A stretch of 64,000 nucleotides of DNA, taken from positions 1 to 64,000 of the forward strand of contig NZ_CP092105.1 in the NCBI RefSeq assembly GCF_016918765.2, written 5' to 3'. Every line of letters starts with the position of its first letter. The first letter of the stretch is position 1. Of this stretch, positions 8,440 to 16,987 are shown piece by piece. Below the pieces are notes generated by a model. That model ran no database searches, was not told the DNA's origin, and was given only the letters and a program-made list of their open reading frames with translations. This DNA is from Flagellatimonas centrodinii (GTDB taxonomy: Bacteria > Pseudomonadota > Gammaproteobacteria > Nevskiales > Nevskiaceae). Position numbers and translations under genes: made by a program.

Positions 8440-9297
8440 ATGAGCACGGCAACATTTTCAGCCCCTTCGTCTTGGATGGAGAGGGCCATCAAGGTCGATT
8501 TGGTCGGGTGTGGCGGTACCGGGAGTGAGGTTGCCGACGCCTTGGCGCGCCTTCACCTGGTTCTTCTCGCGCTCGGACACCCCCGAGGGTTGTCGGTGCG
8601 TCTGTGGGATGGCGACGTTGTGTCGGAGAGCAATGTCGGCCGCCAACGCTTCTACCCCAGTGATGTCGGCTACAACAAAGCAGAGGTGCTTGCTGCTCGA
8701 TTCAATGTCGGGTTTGGCCTGAACTGGTGCGCCAGGCCGGAGTTCGCAACGCCACGCTTACTGGATGGTGCCTTCAGTCCGGGTCAGGACTTGCTTGTGA
8801 CATGCGTGGACCGGGCCAGCGTGCGAGTAGAGATTGGCGAATATTTCCGCTGCAAGCGGGCGAAGGGGGCTGTTCCAGACCAGACAGCCCGAGAGGTAAT
8901 GTGGCTCGATTTCGGCAACGGCGCGGTGACTGGACAGGTCATTCTGGGCCACCTCCTCACTTGGAAGGACAGCACCGGGACCCGGCTGCCGAATGTGGTC
9001 AATCTGTTCCCTGGGCTTCCTGACGTGGACGACGATGCCGAGCCATCTTGCTCTCTGGCGGCAGCGCTCCGGGCGCAGGAGTTCGGCATCAACGCCTGTG
9101 TCGCTCAGGCGGGCATCAGTAGTGTGCTGACCCCTCTGCTGACCAAGGATCGAATTGGTCACCACGGGGTGTTCGTCGACATTGCAGCCGGCCAATGGTC
9201 CCCGCTCCAGATTGATCCAGCCGCCTGGGACTTCATGCAGGGTGGATCGGATTCCTCCAATGGTGTGAAGCGCCGGCGCCGCAAGCGTCCGCGTTGA
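8440..9297 (+). CDS. PRTRC system ThiF/E1-like adenylyltransferase
   Basis: A 285-residue ThiF-family protein. The nucleotide-binding loop is at residues 21-30 (LVGCGGTGSE). It is followed by the DGD and NVGRQRF segments that bind the substrate tail in E1-like enzymes, and a Cys-containing VTCVDRASVR. E1-like proteins adenylate the C-terminus of ubiquitin-like partners. The partner here should be PRTRC protein C (11710). Start chosen at the ATG with GGAG upstream; the longer frame runs into nrdB. The C-terminus is basic. Confidence 0.85.
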   Translation: MSTATFSAPSSWMERAIKVDLVGCGGTGSEVADALARLHLVLLALGHPRGLSVRLWDGDVVSESNVGRQRFYPSDVGYNKAEVLAARFNVGFGLNWCARPEFATPRLLDGAFSPGQDLLVTCVDRASVRVEIGEYFRCKRAKGAVPDQTAREVMWLDFGNGAVTGQVILGHLLTWKDSTGTRLPNVVNLFPGLPDVDDDAEPSCSLAAALRAQEFGINACVAQAGISSVLTPLLTKDRIGHHGVFVDIAAGQWSPLQIDPAAWDFMQGGSDSSNGVKRRRRKRPR

Positions 9298-9311
9298 GTT
9301 GGTACTGCTCC

Positions 9312-9328
9312 GATTTCACAGTGAAATT
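9312..9328. promoter_or_regulatory. TTTCACWGTGAAA palindrome, copy 1
   Basis: ATTTCACAGTGAAAT at 9313-9327, with the GAAA tail seen in the other copies. It lies between the ThiF gene and parB, about 70 bases before the parB ATG. Confidence 0.7.
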
Positions 9329-9393
9329 GAAAAGCAGTTGCGGGGCAGGCTGCCGTGCGAAGGGTGGTACTTCGATCAAATCAGGAGTGCGAG

Positions 9394-11226
9394 ATGGGTG
9401 AAGCAATGGTGGTTCCGACGCAGGAGCTTCGTGTTCCGCTGGACGAAATCAAAACGAAGGAGGGGCACAATCCTCGGCGCCACTTCAATGAAGGCGCTCT
9501 TCAGCGACTTGCCGCCAACATTGAGCGCCGGGGGGTGGTTCAGCCGATCCTGCTGCGCCCCTGCCCGGATGGGGGGTACTGGCTTGTAGCGGGCGAACGC
9601 CGGGTGCGCGCGGCGCGCATGGCGGGACTCACTGACGTCCCCGCCGTTGTTCGCGAGCTTTCGGACGCACAGGCGCTGGAGGCTGCGATCGCTGAGAACG
9701 ACAACCGCGAAGACATCAGCGCCGCCGAAGAAGCCAAGGCCGCTCAGCGGGCGCTTGATCTGGCCGAGGGCAATGAAGAAGAAGCAGCGCAGGCCCTGGA
9801 TTGGAGCCGCAGCAAGTTGCGGTCACGACTTCTGCTGCTGCATGCCTCCGAGTCGGTTCTTGACGCTCTCATGACGGGTGAGATCAAGCTCGGACATGCC
9901 GAACTCTTGGCCAGCCTTCCATCTGACATGCAGGGAAAAGTGCTTGGGAAGGTGCTGGCGGGAGGAGTCACTGTCGAGGTCTTGAAGGCTCAGATGGGGA
10001 CGTTCACTCAGGAGCTTTCATCGGCAATCTTCGATACGCGAGGCTGTGCGGGATGCCCCAATAATTCGACGACACAGGCCAGTCTGTTCGAGCAGCATGT
10101 GGGTGAGGGGCGCTGCTCGAATCGATCCTGCTGGGGCGAAAAGACCGAAGCGCGCCTCTTGGCACTGAAAGCGGAGCAGGCCAGCGAGTTCAATGTGGTT
10201 TGGCTCGACCGGGAAAAGGCGGCTGACGGATACACCCGATTGGTGGTCGACGGTGTGGGTGGGGTTGGCGCGGCACAGGCGAATGCCTGCAAGGGATGCG
10301 CGAATTTCGGGGCTTTGATCTGCACGGCTCCCGGTGGCGAGGGCAAGATCGCTTCGGGCGTGTGCTTCGATACGGAGTGCAACCGTGAGAAGGCCGCAGC
10401 CCATGCCGCAAGTTCGGCGCCTGTCGAGGATGCGACGACCTCCGTGAATAGCGGGGCGAAGGGGGCGAAATCGTCGGTCGGTAAGGGTGCAAAGGCGGGC
10501 AAGGCTGGCAAGGCTGGCAAGTCGAGCGCCCTCGGAACCAAGAAGGGCACCAAGGCGGCTGTTGCCGCCGTGCCGAAGAAGGCGATTGCTGCTGACTGCG
10601 GCCTCATTCGGCAGGTTGGTAGCGAGACGCTGTGCGGTGATTCTCGCCTCCGGTTGGCAGCGACGTGCTTCGGAATGGCATCCATCGTGCGGATACCGGA
10701 CATGAGCGCACATGGGCTCCCGGGCACTCGTCTTGGACTTCGTCATTTCGCTGCGCTGCCGTTGGAAAAACTGGAAGCATTGCAGGACGAGCTGTTCGGT
10801 CTGCTGCTAAGCCTCAAGGGCGACAAAGACCACGGCATGGGGGACGACCACTGCAAGCGCGAGCGTGTCATCGACGCTGCAGCACTGATCGATGCGCTCG
10901 ACGTCCCGTTGGCTGGACGGTTCAAGCTGGACAAGGCGTATCTCGAAACACTCACCAAATCAGGCATTGAGGCCCTCTTGCTTGAGGCCGGTTTCGTTGA
11001 CTCGTGTGCCGGGGAAGACGCTGCCGCTCGCGAGAAAGCCTTCAAGAAGCTGGTGAGCGGTTCGCGGGGCGACCTGATCACTGCTGTGATGGATTCACAG
11101 CACAACTTCGACGCGTTCGTTCCTTCAAGTGTTCAGCGGTGCGTCCAGGATGCACTGAAGGGCGAGGCGAAGCTGATGGGTCGGGCGCGTGATGCTGCTG
11201 GCAAGAAAACTGAAAAGGAGTCGTGA
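9394..11226 (+). CDS. PRTRC system ParB-family protein
   Basis: A 610-residue protein. The N-terminus is a ParB/Srx domain: HNPRRHFN, GVVQPILLRP, then the AGERRVRAAR box that binds nucleotide in ParB CTPases. An ENDNRE segment and a helix-turn-helix region follow. Two Cys clusters come next (CAGCPNN to CSNRSCW; CKGCANF to CFDTEC), which probably bind zinc. A Lys/Gly/Ala-rich linker (about residues 350-400) separates the C-terminal domain. Start set at the ATG with AGGAG. Adjacent to the other PRTRC genes; a parS lies 1 kb downstream. Confidence 0.9.
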   Translation: MGEAMVVPTQELRVPLDEIKTKEGHNPRRHFNEGALQRLAANIERRGVVQPILLRPCPDGGYWLVAGERRVRAARMAGLTDVPAVVRELSDAQALEAAIAENDNREDISAAEEAKAAQRALDLAEGNEEEAAQALDWSRSKLRSRLLLLHASESVLDALMTGEIKLGHAELLASLPSDMQGKVLGKVLAGGVTVEVLKAQMGTFTQELSSAIFDTRGCAGCPNNSTTQASLFEQHVGEGRCSNRSCWGEKTEARLLALKAEQASEFNVVWLDREKAADGYTRLVVDGVGGVGAAQANACKGCANFGALICTAPGGEGKIASGVCFDTECNREKAAAHAASSAPVEDATTSVNSGAKGAKSSVGKGAKAGKAGKAGKSSALGTKKGTKAAVAAVPKKAIAADCGLIRQVGSETLCGDSRLRLAATCFGMASIVRIPDMSAHGLPGTRLGLRHFAALPLEKLEALQDELFGLLLSLKGDKDHGMGDDHCKRERVIDAAALIDALDVPLAGRFKLDKAYLETLTKSGIEALLLEAGFVDSCAGEDAAAREKAFKKLVSGSRGDLITAVMDSQHNFDAFVPSSVQRCVQDALKGEAKLMGRARDAAGKKTEKES

Positions 11227-11229
11227 GCG

Positions 11230-11700
11230 ATGTGGAACGAAATCAAGGCGGCCTGCGGCAACGGGCAGGAAGTTCATCTGCAGATCAAATCCGTATCGGG
11301 CGGGCTCGATGTGTTGTTGATACCCCGCGTCGAATTTCCGGAGGGGTGGGAGAAGGAAGCGACATCGGATGCCGAGCGGGCAACGCAAGAACTGCGGGCG
11401 GCGTTGATGTCGCCGCTTCATCTGCGACTGCGGGGATCGGATCTCGATGCCGAGTTCGACAAGGCGCTTCGCGTGTACGCCAAAAGCCGCGCCGAAGCGA
11501 TGGATGGACTCGCGGCTGTCGATGCAGCTGGGGTTGCGGCGGCGGCAATGAGCGACAAGACGGCAGCCGTGCGCAATGTTGCTGATCGCTCTGCCACGAA
11601 ATCTGAAGGGCAGCAGATCGCCAAGAAGGGGCCAGCCCCCGCCGATCCTGGGCAGGAAGCGGCCGCTGAGTCGGCGGTCAATTTGTTCGCTGACGAGTGA
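11230..11700 (+). CDS. PRTRC system protein E
   Basis: A 156-residue protein matching PRTRC protein E in size, order and style: an N-terminal beta-rich half (VHLQIKSVSGGLDVLLIPRV), PLHLRLRGSDLDAEFDKAL, then a long Ala-rich helical, disordered tail. It starts three bases after the parB stop with a strong AGGAG. Biochemical role unknown. Confidence 0.8.
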   Translation: MWNEIKAACGNGQEVHLQIKSVSGGLDVLLIPRVEFPEGWEKEATSDAERATQELRAALMSPLHLRLRGSDLDAEFDKALRVYAKSRAEAMDGLAAVDAAGVAAAAMSDKTAAVRNVADRSATKSEGQQIAKKGPAPADPGQEAAAESAVNLFADE

Positions 11701-11709
11701 GGGGGTCAC

Positions 11710-11937
11710 ATGGAACACTCTGAAATTCAGATGCCGCGCCGCGTTTTCGTCTCCGGGTCGGTGCATATTCCCGATCCCGACCCGAGTGGGCGCATGCCCA
11801 CCGAGGAGGCCGCGAGGCTCATTGCGGTAGGTCGGCCCTATCTGGCCAACGCGGCTCTGTCGGGGCCCGAGGTGCAGGAGAAGGGGGCGCTGCTCATCTA
11901 TCGGTTCGAGCCCCCGGCAGCCAAAACAAAAGGGTAG
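11710..11937 (+). CDS. PRTRC system protein C (small ubiquitin-like candidate)
   Basis: A 75-residue protein. PRRVFVSGSVHIPDPDPSGR with the IPDPDP signature, then ALSGPEVQEKGALLIYRF, match PRTRC protein C. Its small beta-grasp-like profile and its company with an E1-like (ThiF) and a JAMM protein (A) suggest a ubiquitin-like modifier or carrier. The C-terminus ends KTKG rather than in a double glycine, so conjugation is unproven. Confidence 0.8.
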   Translation: MEHSEIQMPRRVFVSGSVHIPDPDPSGRMPTEEAARLIAVGRPYLANAALSGPEVQEKGALLIYRFEPPAAKTKG

Positions 11938-11941
11938 AGCG

Positions 11942-12172
11942 ATGGCATCCCGGAAGCCCGCAAAGGGGCCTGTCCCCAAACCGGATTGGGAGTCTGCGAT
12001 TGACGCATGGGCGGCAGATGGAGGGAGGACAAGCCCTCCCCTGCCGCCCTTCGAAACGCACCCTGACGTTCCGCCTGGAGTCGTCAGGGTAGCCAATCGC
12101 GCGCCGACAGTTCCGACCCTCGCGCGGCGCGCGCTTGGCGCCCTGGGCAGGGGAGGTGTGCTCCCGCTGTAG
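11942..12172 (+). CDS. Hypothetical protein at the end of the PRTRC C unit
   Basis: A 76-residue basic, Pro-rich protein (DWESAIDAWAADG, then PPGVVRVANRAPTVPTLARR). It starts four bases after gene C, so it is probably cotranscribed. No domain recognised. Confidence 0.55.
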   Translation: MASRKPAKGPVPKPDWESAIDAWAADGGRTSPPLPPFETHPDVPPGVVRVANRAPTVPTLARRALGALGRGGVLPL

Positions 12173-12205
12173 GGCATTCGGCGCGGAATCGCTGCCTCGT
12201 GGAAC

Positions 12206-12221
12206 TGTTCCACGTGAAACA
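12206..12221. promoter_or_regulatory. parS: Canonical parS centromere site
   Basis: TGTTCCACGTGAAACA agrees at all positions with the chromosomal-type parS consensus TGTTNCACGTGAAACA. It lies in the gap between the PRTRC C unit and the second origin. The likely binder is one of the three ParB proteins in the window. Confidence 0.85.
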
Positions 12222-12250
12222 TTTTTCAAAACCGGGCGGGGCCCAGCTTC

Positions 12251-12267
12251 GATTTCACTGTGAAATT
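12251..12267. promoter_or_regulatory. TTTCACWGTGAAA palindrome, copy 2
   Basis: ATTTCACTGTGAAAT at 12252-12266, 30 bases after the parS. It shares the GTGAAA half-site but has one extra central base. Confidence 0.7.
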
Positions 12268-12420
12268 GAAATGCTCGTGCATTAATGGCCGGCGGATTCG
12301 GGCTGCCGAATCAATGAACCGATGCTCGCTCTTTCGGGATGGGCGCCACCCTCGGCTGCAATTCCCGTAAGTGGACACATAGTCATTCCATAGTGATGGC
12401 TATGCCGATAGACTGCTGCG

Positions 12421-12702
12421 ATGGCAGAAAAACCCAGCAACTGTACGATTCACTACGTGGTGTCGGAGCACGTTCGTGATTACCTTCGCGATATTGCCCA
12501 GGTGGGGCTATACGGGCGGACTCCGACCGAAGTTGCTCGAAATCTGATGCTGCGCCAGCTTGAAGTGCTGATCGTCGACAAGGGGGTAGTGCCCAAGCGT
12601 CTCGCGCCGCCGGCGCCGGAAGAGATTGAGGGTGATGGAGAGCCCGTGAATGGAGCGCCGGCCTCGCGGAAGCGGCGCTCGAAGGGCAGCCCCGAGAAAT
12701 AG
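12421..12702 (+). CDS. Ribbon-helix-helix-like regulator beside the second origin
   Basis: A 93-residue protein. Residues 9-52 (IHYVVSEHVRDYLRDIAQVG, then YGRTPTEVARNLMLRQLEVL) fit a ribbon-helix-helix DNA-binding fold with the frequent GLYGRTPTEVA signature. The C-terminus is basic and disordered. No clear Shine-Dalgarno precedes the ATG. Sitting between parS and the second iteron array, it may control copy number or the second initiator. Confidence 0.7.
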   Translation: MAEKPSNCTIHYVVSEHVRDYLRDIAQVGLYGRTPTEVARNLMLRQLEVLIVDKGVVPKRLAPPAPEEIEGDGEPVNGAPASRKRRSKGSPEK

Positions 12703-12780
12703 CAACCGTTTCTCAACTCTGTTTCAGACAGTTTGGGCACGTCAAATCCGCATTTTATTCAGTCACTTGTGGCGCTCCGG

Positions 12781-13100
12781 GTGTACCTTTCCGTGATGGG
12801 CGAACACCGATCTTGTGTACGTTTCCAGGACCGGCAAAGTTGAGAATCCAGTAACTGCGGGCTATTCAAGTGTCCCTTTCCGGGAACTATGTGTCCTTCT
12901 GCGGGATTTCTGTGCCAGTTTCCGGGACCTGCGTGTTGAGATGCAGCAGTGTTTTGCTGCGTTCCCGGCATTTGTCCATGTGTCCATTAACAGGTTGAGC
13001 CTGGACGGGTGAATCTGCTCGAGGGCGGGACCGGTTGGTCTATGTGTCCCTCTACGGGAGTCGGATTGAGATCGGCGTTTATGTGTCGGTACACTTCGTC
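12781..13100. repeat. Second iteron array, likely oriV of the second replicon
   Basis: About eight direct copies of a motif near GTGTCCCTTTCCGGGA: 12781, 12815, 12870, 12891, 12911, 12979, 13044 and 13084. The closest three are 20-21 bases apart, two helical turns. A T-rich patch lies at 12752-12760. No gene fits here. The array leads straight into the second initiator gene, the usual arrangement. Confidence 0.75.
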
Positions 13101-13102
13101 AG

Positions 13103-14428
13103 ATGGACACACTAAAGGCCGCGCGGGGAGGAAGCGAAGCAGGGCGATCGCTGTCGCTGGTCTTGAAGAAGCACGTCGGCTTGATCCATATCAGCGGCAC
13201 GCTCAGCCTGCTGCAGCATAAAGTGGTGAACGTTCTTCATCTGAATGCTTACGACAACCTGTTGACGCAGCGTGTGCATGAGATTCCGATCTCAGCGTTG
13301 TCCGCTCTGGCCGGATTCAACTCCAATGATGTCGATTACCTCGCGGATGCCGTTGCGGCTCTCCAGACGACGTTGGTGCGATTTGCTGTGTTGGAGCCCG
13401 GAGGTGGTGGTCAGGTGGGCGCAGCTGGGAAACGCAAGCGGCGTAGCGCGCGATCAGCTGAGTCGCCTTTTATCGGTCAGGGGACGCTAATCGCTTGGGC
13501 TGAGTTCCAGAATGGTATGTGCCGCTACAGCTACATCGAGCAAATGGCGGAGCACATGTACAACCCGGAGGTGTACGCCAGCATTGACGTAGGTCTCAAT
13601 CGGGACATCAGCAGCGGCTTCGCAATTCGACTCTACGAGAATACGGTCCGGTACCGAAATCTAGGATGCACAAGCCGTGATCCGCACTACTGGAGCACAG
13701 AGGTGTTCCGCGAAATCATGGGGGCTACCAGCCCCGCATACGACGACTTCCGAAACCTCAGGCGAAAGGTAGTGGAGCCTGCGGTCAGGGAGGTCAACGA
13801 GCTGTCAGACATCCTGGTTGAGCCCGAGTATCGCCATGCCACCGGCCGAGGGCGGCCGGTAACGGGCATTCGTTTTCGTATCAGGGACAACCCCCAGCGG
13901 ACGCTGATTCCGTTGGAAAGTACCGAGGCTACGGAGCTCAGAAGCTCCGATCCCGTGATCAGACTGGTGGCCCTTGGATTGAGTGAGCGAGTCGCGATCA
14001 TGGCGGCTCAACGAGATCCGCAGTGGGCGCTCAACATTGCGGCGACCGTCGAGGCGAAGCAAGCCAGTGGCGCAATTCAGAAGAGCACCGCGGCATACGC
14101 TAAGGCGCTAATCGATCGGCTTGCGGTCGTTGACCGGCCTGCAGCAGTTGAAGCACGCCCGGCTCCACCATCTGCTGCTGACCAGCTCAAAGAACGCCGC
14201 CAGCGAGAGAAGGGTGAGCGGGAACATCATCTCCGATATCAGGCTGCTGTTGCCCGCCTTGGCGAGGAGGGTGTCGCGCGGTATCGATCACAGTATCTTG
14301 AGGACCTCCATCGGCGCCGAGACCCCGACTATCGTGCTTGGGACCCAGTGAAGAACCGCTGGATTGGTGCCTTTCCGACGCACCGCTTCGAGGTGGCCTT
14401 GGTTCAACACGCGGAGCGCGACGAATAG
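13103..14428 (+). CDS. Rep_3-like replication initiator (second of two)
   Basis: A 441-residue protein with the Rep_3 plan. The first winged helix is near residues 25-75 (LLQHKVVNVLHLNAYDNLL). Later come AIRLYENTVRYRN and the second domain (YDDFRNLRRKVVEPAVREVNEL, then GRGRPVTGIRFRI). A ~130-residue charged tail follows. The ATG lies directly after the last iteron, without a clear Shine-Dalgarno, so initiator binding could repress its own gene. It is inserted between PRTRC C and F. Confidence 0.8.
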   Translation: MDTLKAARGGSEAGRSLSLVLKKHVGLIHISGTLSLLQHKVVNVLHLNAYDNLLTQRVHEIPISALSALAGFNSNDVDYLADAVAALQTTLVRFAVLEPGGGGQVGAAGKRKRRSARSAESPFIGQGTLIAWAEFQNGMCRYSYIEQMAEHMYNPEVYASIDVGLNRDISSGFAIRLYENTVRYRNLGCTSRDPHYWSTEVFREIMGATSPAYDDFRNLRRKVVEPAVREVNELSDILVEPEYRHATGRGRPVTGIRFRIRDNPQRTLIPLESTEATELRSSDPVIRLVALGLSERVAIMAAQRDPQWALNIAATVEAKQASGAIQKSTAAYAKALIDRLAVVDRPAAVEARPAPPSAADQLKERRQREKGEREHHLRYQAAVARLGEEGVARYRSQYLEDLHRRRDPDYRAWDPVKNRWIGAFPTHRFEVALVQHAERDE

Positions 14429-14479
14429 CATTGTCACGGCGGGACATTGCGGGGAAGCTGTCGCGGGTCAAGGTGAGGT

Positions 14480-15565
14480 ATGGACGCCAACAGACATCTT
14501 GCATCAGGAATTGCGCTTCCGCTCAAGTGGCGAGCCGGAGCATTCGACTCACTCGCGAAACAAGGTGAGTTGCTCGCCAGCGACTGTACTGCGGCAGGTG
14601 TGAGGCCGGAAACGCGCATGGTGGTCGCTACCGCGCTCACCTGGTTTCTGAGGTCCAGGCATATCACTCGAGGGGCGGTGGCGCGAGCCTGGCGTTCACC
14701 AAGTGCAACGAGTGAGCTTCGTTCCATTCTCTCCACCGCCACCACACAGTTTGGTGAAGAGCTCTCGAGCGCTAGCAGCCGATTTATGTTGTCGGACATC
14801 GGGTGTCCGCAACTGCGGTTCGAGCAAGTAGTCGGCCCCGTCGTGTTCGTCATCCCGGGCGGCCGGGAGGGGCCTCCATCGACCCTTCGCCCCTTTGTAT
14901 GGTGGGTTGCCCTGCGGTGCGGCAGAGGGGCCGAAGTACCAACCATCACCGACTTTCTGCAGGGCGGTTGGTACGGCGATGAACTGCTCTGCTACCTGAA
15001 AGGAGCACATACCGAGGCTGCGCTCGTTGAGGCGATGGATCGCCTCGCGAATATGGATGAAGAAGAAACCGAGGGGACAGGCTTGTATGCGGCGCAGCAC
15101 ACCTTGTGGAATCTCGAAGATGGAAGGCGGCATCTGGTTGCTGCCGAGTTGGCCCGCCGCCGCTCGGAGCGCGATGTTCAGAACAGCAAGAAGCTGAGAA
15201 GTCGCTCTGCTGCAGTGGCCGCATTCGGTGCACTGCCGAAACGAGTTCGCAGATCAGTTTGGGGGCGTTGGGTCGAGACGGGCCTGGAGATTCTGCGCAA
15301 ATACGAGCGCTCGGCACGAAAGCTGTGCAGGCACTATCAGGAGTGCGAAGTTTCGTTGAAGGTCGGGGCCGTGCTTGCCGGCAGTATGGATGAGTTGCCG
15401 CTCTGCGATGTCGAGTGGAATGTCATCGATGAGACGGGGGAGTTTCCCTGCGTGCTGATCGATGGTGATCCAGGTGTTGCACGAGAGGTGGTTGCGGGGC
15501 TGGTCGGTATGGCAAGGCTATTGGAACACCTGCAAAACCTTCCGGGAAGTAAAAATGGCAATTGA
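14480..15565 (+). CDS. PRTRC system protein F
   Basis: A 361-residue protein matching PRTRC F in position (before B) and in its C-terminal segment, DELPLCDVEWNVIDETGEFP, followed by GLVGMARLLEHLQ. It contains a basic Arg-rich helical middle (residues 210-265). It starts after an AAGGTGAGG and overlaps gene B by 11 bases. Molecular function unknown. Confidence 0.75.
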   Translation: MDANRHLASGIALPLKWRAGAFDSLAKQGELLASDCTAAGVRPETRMVVATALTWFLRSRHITRGAVARAWRSPSATSELRSILSTATTQFGEELSSASSRFMLSDIGCPQLRFEQVVGPVVFVIPGGREGPPSTLRPFVWWVALRCGRGAEVPTITDFLQGGWYGDELLCYLKGAHTEAALVEAMDRLANMDEEETEGTGLYAAQHTLWNLEDGRRHLVAAELARRRSERDVQNSKKLRSRSAAVAAFGALPKRVRRSVWGRWVETGLEILRKYERSARKLCRHYQECEVSLKVGAVLAGSMDELPLCDVEWNVIDETGEFPCVLIDGDPGVAREVVAGLVGMARLLEHLQNLPGSKNGN

Positions 15566-16283
15566 CGTGCATGCGGTTGATGCGAATGGGGGTGAATCGA
15601 CTCCGTACTCAGCCAACAGAGCGCTGGTTTTCGGGGAGTTGATCTCGCGGGGCCAACGAATCACTGTCGTTACGGAGCACCCCGTCGATGCCGAGGGCTT
15701 GGGTGTCGGGGTCCTGCTCAGTGAATCGAGTGTTCGCCAGCTGCTGGAAAGGCTGGGATACGGTGATCCAGGCGATACGGAAAATTTACTTCTGGAGCCC
15801 GAAATTCTTGCGATGACGCCCGGTCTGGTGTCGTGGCTGGTTCCTGGCGCCGTACGTCCCATGTGGTTCCGGCTTGGCTCAAAAGATGCCCATGTAACAG
15901 TCTGCTGGCCTGACCTTGTGTTCGCCGTCACGGCGCGGGGCACGCTGGCTGTGGCGGCTTGCTCGGCTGCGGCGTGCAAGCGCACCCGAAACGTGAACCT
16001 CTATCACGCCCCATTGATGAACGTCTATGGTGACGGTCGGGTCTGCCTGCCCGGCGGCGTAGAACTGCGTGCCTCGCGGGCCGGGCGGCCCAGCGCCGAG
16101 GATGCGATGTTCAAGACGGCGTTCTCGCATGTGAACCACACGGCGGTGTTGCCGGGGAACAAACCCACGACGAATGCTAACGTGCTGCGATTTTGGCGGG
16201 CCCAGGGCAAACGCCCTGTTCAGGTGAAGCAACTGCGCCCAATGGGCGTCTGTCTGGCTGATTGGTTGCGGGGATTGTCATGA
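15555..16283 (+). CDS. PRTRC system protein B
   Basis: A 242-residue protein. The segment from VCWPDLVFAVTARGTLAVAA through TRNVNLYHAPLMNVYGDGRV to CLPGG is characteristic of PRTRC B. The start is the ATG overlapping the end of F, and the stop overlaps the ATG of A (ATGA), so F, B and A form one coupled unit. Role unknown. Confidence 0.85.
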   Translation: MAIDVHAVDANGGESTPYSANRALVFGELISRGQRITVVTEHPVDAEGLGVGVLLSESSVRQLLERLGYGDPGDTENLLLEPEILAMTPGLVSWLVPGAVRPMWFRLGSKDAHVTVCWPDLVFAVTARGTLAVAACSAAACKRTRNVNLYHAPLMNVYGDGRVCLPGGVELRASRAGRPSAEDAMFKTAFSHVNHTAVLPGNKPTTNANVLRFWRAQGKRPVQVKQLRPMGVCLADWLRGLS

Positions 16284-16930
16284 GTGTGGTCGCTCCGCCC
16301 TACATGACCGACCTTGTGGACCGGTCGCTGTTTGAAACGACGCCGGTCATCGTGACGCCCTCGCGAAGCTCCGTGCCCGAATTGGCTGTGGGTGGCGTTC
16401 GCTACCTGGTCACGAACGATGGATTGAAGATTGAAGCTCGCAGTAGGGTTCTCAGGGTAGTGATGTCGTTGTCAAGCGGCATCGGGCTCCCCTACGGAGA
16501 GGTCGCGAATGCTGTCGAGCTCACATGTGGCCCGATTCCAACGTCGCTGCTGAAAGAGGCGTCTGATGCCGCGATATCGTGCAGCCCCGACGAGTGGGCA
16601 GGGTGGATCTATTGGGATCGTGGCCAAATGCGCTACCGACTTTGGCATGCCGATGGACCGCGCGTTTCGGCATCGCCGGGATCAATCCGATATGAACCGC
16701 CGATCGTCGATCCCTTGGACGTCGTATTTGATCTTCATTCGCACGGATTTGGGCCTGCATATTTCAGCTCGGTCGATGATCGGGATGACCGTCAGTTTCC
16801 GGGGCCAGTTGTACTGACAGGGGTGTTGGGGCGCTGCGTTGCGGGGCGGGCCCCCGAGAGCTGTAGTCGGGTTGTGGCCAACGGCAGATTGTTTCCTCCC
16901 TGGCCCAGTCTGAGCGCGATTTCACTGTGA
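16280..16930 (+). CDS. PRTRC system protein A (JAMM/JAB isopeptidase-like)
   Basis: A 216-residue protein. Residues in DLHSHGFGPAYFSSVDDRDD fit the JAMM zinc-protease pattern H-x-H-x7-S-x2-D exactly. In other systems such proteins remove ubiquitin-like modifiers. With ThiF (E1-like) and C (modifier-like) this suggests a conjugation/deconjugation or cofactor-type pathway. ATGA overlap with B. The stop codon lies inside palindrome copy 3. Confidence 0.85.
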   Translation: MSVVAPPYMTDLVDRSLFETTPVIVTPSRSSVPELAVGGVRYLVTNDGLKIEARSRVLRVVMSLSSGIGLPYGEVANAVELTCGPIPTSLLKEASDAAISCSPDEWAGWIYWDRGQMRYRLWHADGPRVSASPGSIRYEPPIVDPLDVVFDLHSHGFGPAYFSSVDDRDDRQFPGPVVLTGVLGRCVAGRAPESCSRVVANGRLFPPWPSLSAISL

Positions 16931-16934
16931 AATC
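16918..16934. promoter_or_regulatory. TTTCACWGTGAAA palindrome, copy 3 (perfect 17-mer)
   Basis: GATTTCACTGTGAAATC is a perfect 17-base palindrome with central T. It overlaps the stop codon of PRTRC A and sits 54 bases before the next gene. Confidence 0.75.
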
Positions 16935-16987
16935 GGAAAGTGGACCGGCGGGTCGTCTAGCCAATCAGAAACTACCGGAGGTGCGTT

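Noticed and set aside
10008-10746. Two ~240-residue minus-strand frames opposite PRTRC parB
   Set aside because: Composition mirrors the Lys/Gly/Ala linker on the other strand; no domain or ribosome site.
11125-12222. 365-residue minus-strand frame starting MFHVEQ
   Set aside because: The start is simply the parS sequence read backwards, and the frame runs through PRTRC ParB, E and C, which are well supported.
12781-13100. Possible CRISPR array or phage att repeats
   Set aside because: Degenerate direct repeats at about 20-base spacing leading into an initiator gene: iterons.
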